From assembly GCA_001805765.1 (NCBI GenBank), contig MHGW01000008.1, forward strand, positions 11,272-17,756: DNA of 6,485 bases, read 5' to 3'. The translations under genes were made by a program, and so were the position numbers. Positions 4,529-6,485 of the stretch are shown one piece after another; within the stretch, counting starts at the first letter, position 1; each line of letters opens with the position of its first letter. Source of the DNA: Omnitrophica WOR_2 bacterium RIFCSPLOWO2_01_FULL_41_12. GTDB lineage: Bacteria > Omnitrophota > Gorgyraeia > Gygaellales > Profunditerraquicolaceae. A model generated the notes under the pieces. It worked only from the letters and a program-made list of their open reading frames with translations. It ran no database searches and was not told the DNA's origin.

Positions 4529-5975
4529 CGAGGCCACACTAGAGAAAATTGACGATTACCGCTGGCGCATACCTAAATCCTATAAACCCGGAATGCGCGT
4601 GCCAGGCATTGTTTATGCGGATGAAAAATTATTAAAAGATATTCGGCAGGATAAGGCGCTGGAGCAGGTAGCGAATGTGGCATTTTTGCCGGGAATTGTC
4701 AATGCCTCTTTAGCTATGCCGGATATCCACTGGGGCTTTGGTTTTCCGATCGGAGGAGTCGCTGCTACAGATATCGGAAATGATGGAGTAATTTCTCCCG
4801 GGGGCGTAGGTTATGACATAAATTGCGGTGTGCGGATGTTAAAAACCAATTTTCAATATGATGAGATAAAAGATAAAATTAAAGACCTGGTTTATGCATT
4901 ATTTTCAGATGTTCCTTCGGGCGTAGGTTCTAAAGGCGATATCAGGGTAAGCGCAAGAGAAGAAAGAGAAATTTTAGTCAAAGGCGCAAAATGGGCGGTG
5001 GAAAAAGGTTATGGTACAGAGGAAGATTTGGAGTGTACTGAAGAAAACGGCGCAATTCAAGGCGCAGACCCTCTGGCAGTTTCCGATAGGGCTTATGAAA
5101 GAGGAAAAGCCCAATCCGGGACCTTGGGCTCGGGAAATCATTTTTTAGAGATTCAGGTTATCGACCAGCTTTATGATAGAGACCTCTGCGATGAATTTGG
5201 CCTGACCCTAGGCCAAATCACTATAATGATTCATTCTGGTTCGCGCGGCTTAGGTTATCAGGTCTGTGATGATTATGTAAAGAGCATGATTCATTGTTTG
5301 TCAAAATATAATATTAATGTCCCTGACCGGCAACTCGCCTGTGCACCGGTGAATTCGCAGGAGGGCAAAGCCTATTTAGGGGCGATGAAGTGCGCAGCTA
5401 ATTACGCCTGGGCAAATCGGCAGTGTCTTATGCATCTTACGCGTAAGGTCTTTGAGAAGGTCTTTAGTATGTCTTGGCAGAAGATGGGGATGTTCCTGAT
5501 TTATGATGTGGCGCATAATATTGCTAAGATAGAAAAACATATAGTTGATGGCCGAGAGAAAACTGTATGTGTCCACCGTAAAGGCGCAACCCGCGCCTTT
5601 GGGCCAGGGCACCCGGCTTTACCCGACAGATATAAGAAGACAGGCCAGCCAGTGATCATTCCCGGAGACATGGGCAGGAATTCCTATTTGCTCGTCGGAA
5701 CACAAAAGGCGATGGAGGAAACATTTGGCTCCGCCTGTCATGGTGCCGGTAGGTTAAAATCCCGGACCGCTGCTGCTAGAACCATAAATTTAAATACCTT
5801 ATTAAAAGAATTGGAAGCAAAAGGTATATTTGTCAAGGCCTCTGGCCGTGGTACAATAGTAGAAGAAGCGCCTCAGGCATACAAAGATGTAAATGAAGTA
5901 GTGGATGTGGTGCATAATGCGGGGATTTCTAAACGGGTCTGTAGGATGCGGCCCGTTGGCGTTATGAAAGGCTAA
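4521..5975 (+). CDS. rtcB: RNA-splicing ligase RtcB (3'-phosphate/5'-OH, GTP-dependent)
   Basis: RtcB joins RNA 2',3'-cyclic-phosphate or 3'-phosphate ends to 5'-OH ends using GTP and Mn2+. It repairs or splices tRNA and other cleaved RNA. The protein has 484 residues, close to the long archaeal form (P. horikoshii 481) and longer than E. coli RtcB (about 408). Residues aligned from memory with the P. horikoshii active site are all present at a constant offset: D99, C102 (GYDINCGVR), N206, H207 and E210 (GSGNHFLEIQ), H238 (IHSGSRGLG), H332 (YDVAHN), and the guanylated His H407 in SACHGAGR. The C-terminus ends in the usual VGVMKG. It starts within archease (8-nt overlap), so both proteins should be made together. 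The product should be active and archease-assisted. No tRNA intron is visible here, so repair rather than splicing is the likelier role. Confidence 0.97.
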   Translation: MSSEATLEKIDDYRWRIPKSYKPGMRVPGIVYADEKLLKDIRQDKALEQVANVAFLPGIVNASLAMPDIHWGFGFPIGGVAATDIGNDGVISPGGVGYDINCGVRMLKTNFQYDEIKDKIKDLVYALFSDVPSGVGSKGDIRVSAREEREILVKGAKWAVEKGYGTEEDLECTEENGAIQGADPLAVSDRAYERGKAQSGTLGSGNHFLEIQVIDQLYDRDLCDEFGLTLGQITIMIHSGSRGLGYQVCDDYVKSMIHCLSKYNINVPDRQLACAPVNSQEGKAYLGAMKCAANYAWANRQCLMHLTRKVFEKVFSMSWQKMGMFLIYDVAHNIAKIEKHIVDGREKTVCVHRKGATRAFGPGHPALPDRYKKTGQPVIIPGDMGRNSYLLVGTQKAMEETFGSACHGAGRLKSRTAAARTINLNTLLKELEAKGIFVKASGRGTIVEEAPQAYKDVNEVVDVVHNAGISKRVCRMRPVGVMKG

Positions 5976-5976
5976 A

Positions 5977-6485
5977 ATGTTAGACATAAAATTTATCAGG
6001 GAAAATAAGGAATTAGTGGAAAGATCTCTCAAGAACCGTAGTCTCAAGTTAAATTTAGAAGATTTAATAAAACTGGATGACTCCCGACGTAAGAACCTGC
6101 TGGAGCTGGAAACCTTACGCGCAAAAAAAAATAAGGCGAATGACGAGATTGTTGCTTTATTGAAGACAGAGAAGGATGCCAAGAAAAAGATTGCCTCTAT
6201 GAAGACCATCGCCGAAGAAATAGACAAATTAGAAGAAAAATTAAGAGAAGTTAATGCGGAATTGAATAAGCTGTTATTGGTGATTCCCAATATCGCGCAT
6301 TCATCCATTCCTGTTGGCGATGCCACCAAAAAAGAATTTGTGCGCACTTGGGGTGAAAAAAAAGAATTTGATTTTAAGCCAGTGACCCATATAGAACTGG
6401 CCCAGTATTTGGATATTATTGATTTTAGCCGGGCAGCCAAAATTACGGCTTCCAATTTTGTGCTTTATAAGGGCATGGGCGCAAA
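5977..6485 (+). CDS. serS: Seryl-tRNA synthetase, N-terminal part (cut by window end)
   Basis: The frame opens at the ATG at 5977, one base after the rtcB stop, and runs off the window after 169 residues. SerRS charges tRNA-Ser with serine. The N-terminus MLDIKFIRENKE is typical. Residues from about 27 to 100 form the charged, Leu-rich antiparallel coiled-coil arm that grips the long variable arm of tRNA-Ser. Then come the linker NIAHSSIPVG, the THIELAQYLDIIDF segment, and RAAKITASNFVLYKGMGA, which opens the catalytic core. The class II motifs 1-3 lie beyond the window. AAAGG at 5967-5971, within the end of rtcB, is the ribosome site (5-nt spacing). No promoter or terminator separates it from rtcB, so it is probably the last visible gene of the tRNA-Lys/archease/rtcB transcript. 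Confidence 0.95.
   Translation, partial: MLDIKFIRENKELVERSLKNRSLKLNLEDLIKLDDSRRKNLLELETLRAKKNKANDEIVALLKTEKDAKKKIASMKTIAEEIDKLEEKLREVNAELNKLLLVIPNIAHSSIPVGDATKKEFVRTWGEKKEFDFKPVTHIELAQYLDIIDFSRAAKITASNFVLYKGMGA

Noticed and set aside
5802..6455. 217-codon - strand open frame opposite rtcB/serS
   Set aside because: It is a Ser/Phe/Leu-rich product of the antisense of Lys/Glu-rich coding sequence; serS on the + strand explains the region.

Overview
This 6.5 kb window comes from a bacterium with a lipid A outer membrane and a moderately AT-rich genome. All recognisable genes lie on the + strand. An LpxC-FabZ fusion protein next to LpxA and LpxI (rather than LpxH), plus an archaeal/eukaryotic-style RtcB with its archease, suggests a little-cultured Gram-negative lineage. 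The flavour resembles the candidate phylum Omnitrophota or other PVC-adjacent bacteria, but that placement is impression-level inference and no phylogeny was run.

Positions 1-2694 are the start of lipid A synthesis: the 3' part of an lpxC-fabZ fusion, lpxA and lpxI. They are packed with 2 nt and 10 nt gaps and are probably one operon. LpxA makes UDP-3-O-acyl-GlcNAc, the LpxC part deacetylates it, the FabZ part supplies acyl-ACP precursors by dehydrating 3-hydroxyacyl-ACP, and LpxI cleaves UDP-2,3-diacylglucosamine to lipid X. lpxD and lpxB are not in view. A GC-rich REP-like hairpin sits across the lpxA stop codon and has visibly added an unusual tail to LpxA.

Positions 2695-3139 form an independent unit: a near-consensus sigma70-type promoter, a strong 5' leader hairpin, an ideal Shine-Dalgarno, a 91-residue stand-alone glycogen-binding (CBM48/AMPK-beta-like) protein, and a hairpin terminator. 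The design suggests high expression.

Positions 3142-6485 are centred on RNA. A radical SAM protein of unknown substrate ends 3 nt before tRNA-Arg(TCG). An AT-rich spacer with an extended -10 promoter then leads into tRNA-Lys(CTT). Only eight T residues separate the tRNA-Lys from the archease start codon, and archease overlaps rtcB, an RNA ligase with all its active-site residues. serS (seryl-tRNA synthetase, cut by the window end) follows directly. The likely reading is one transcript carrying tRNA-Lys, archease, rtcB and serS: a tRNA supply, repair and charging operon.

The most interesting signals are the two mRNA-tRNA junctions, the U8 leader of archease with no Shine-Dalgarno, a frame-shifting 7-bp tandem repeat inside archease, the hairpin at the lpxA/lpxI junction, and the 5' leader hairpin of the small glycogen-binding gene. 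I did not find a clearly new multi-gene defence or mobile system.
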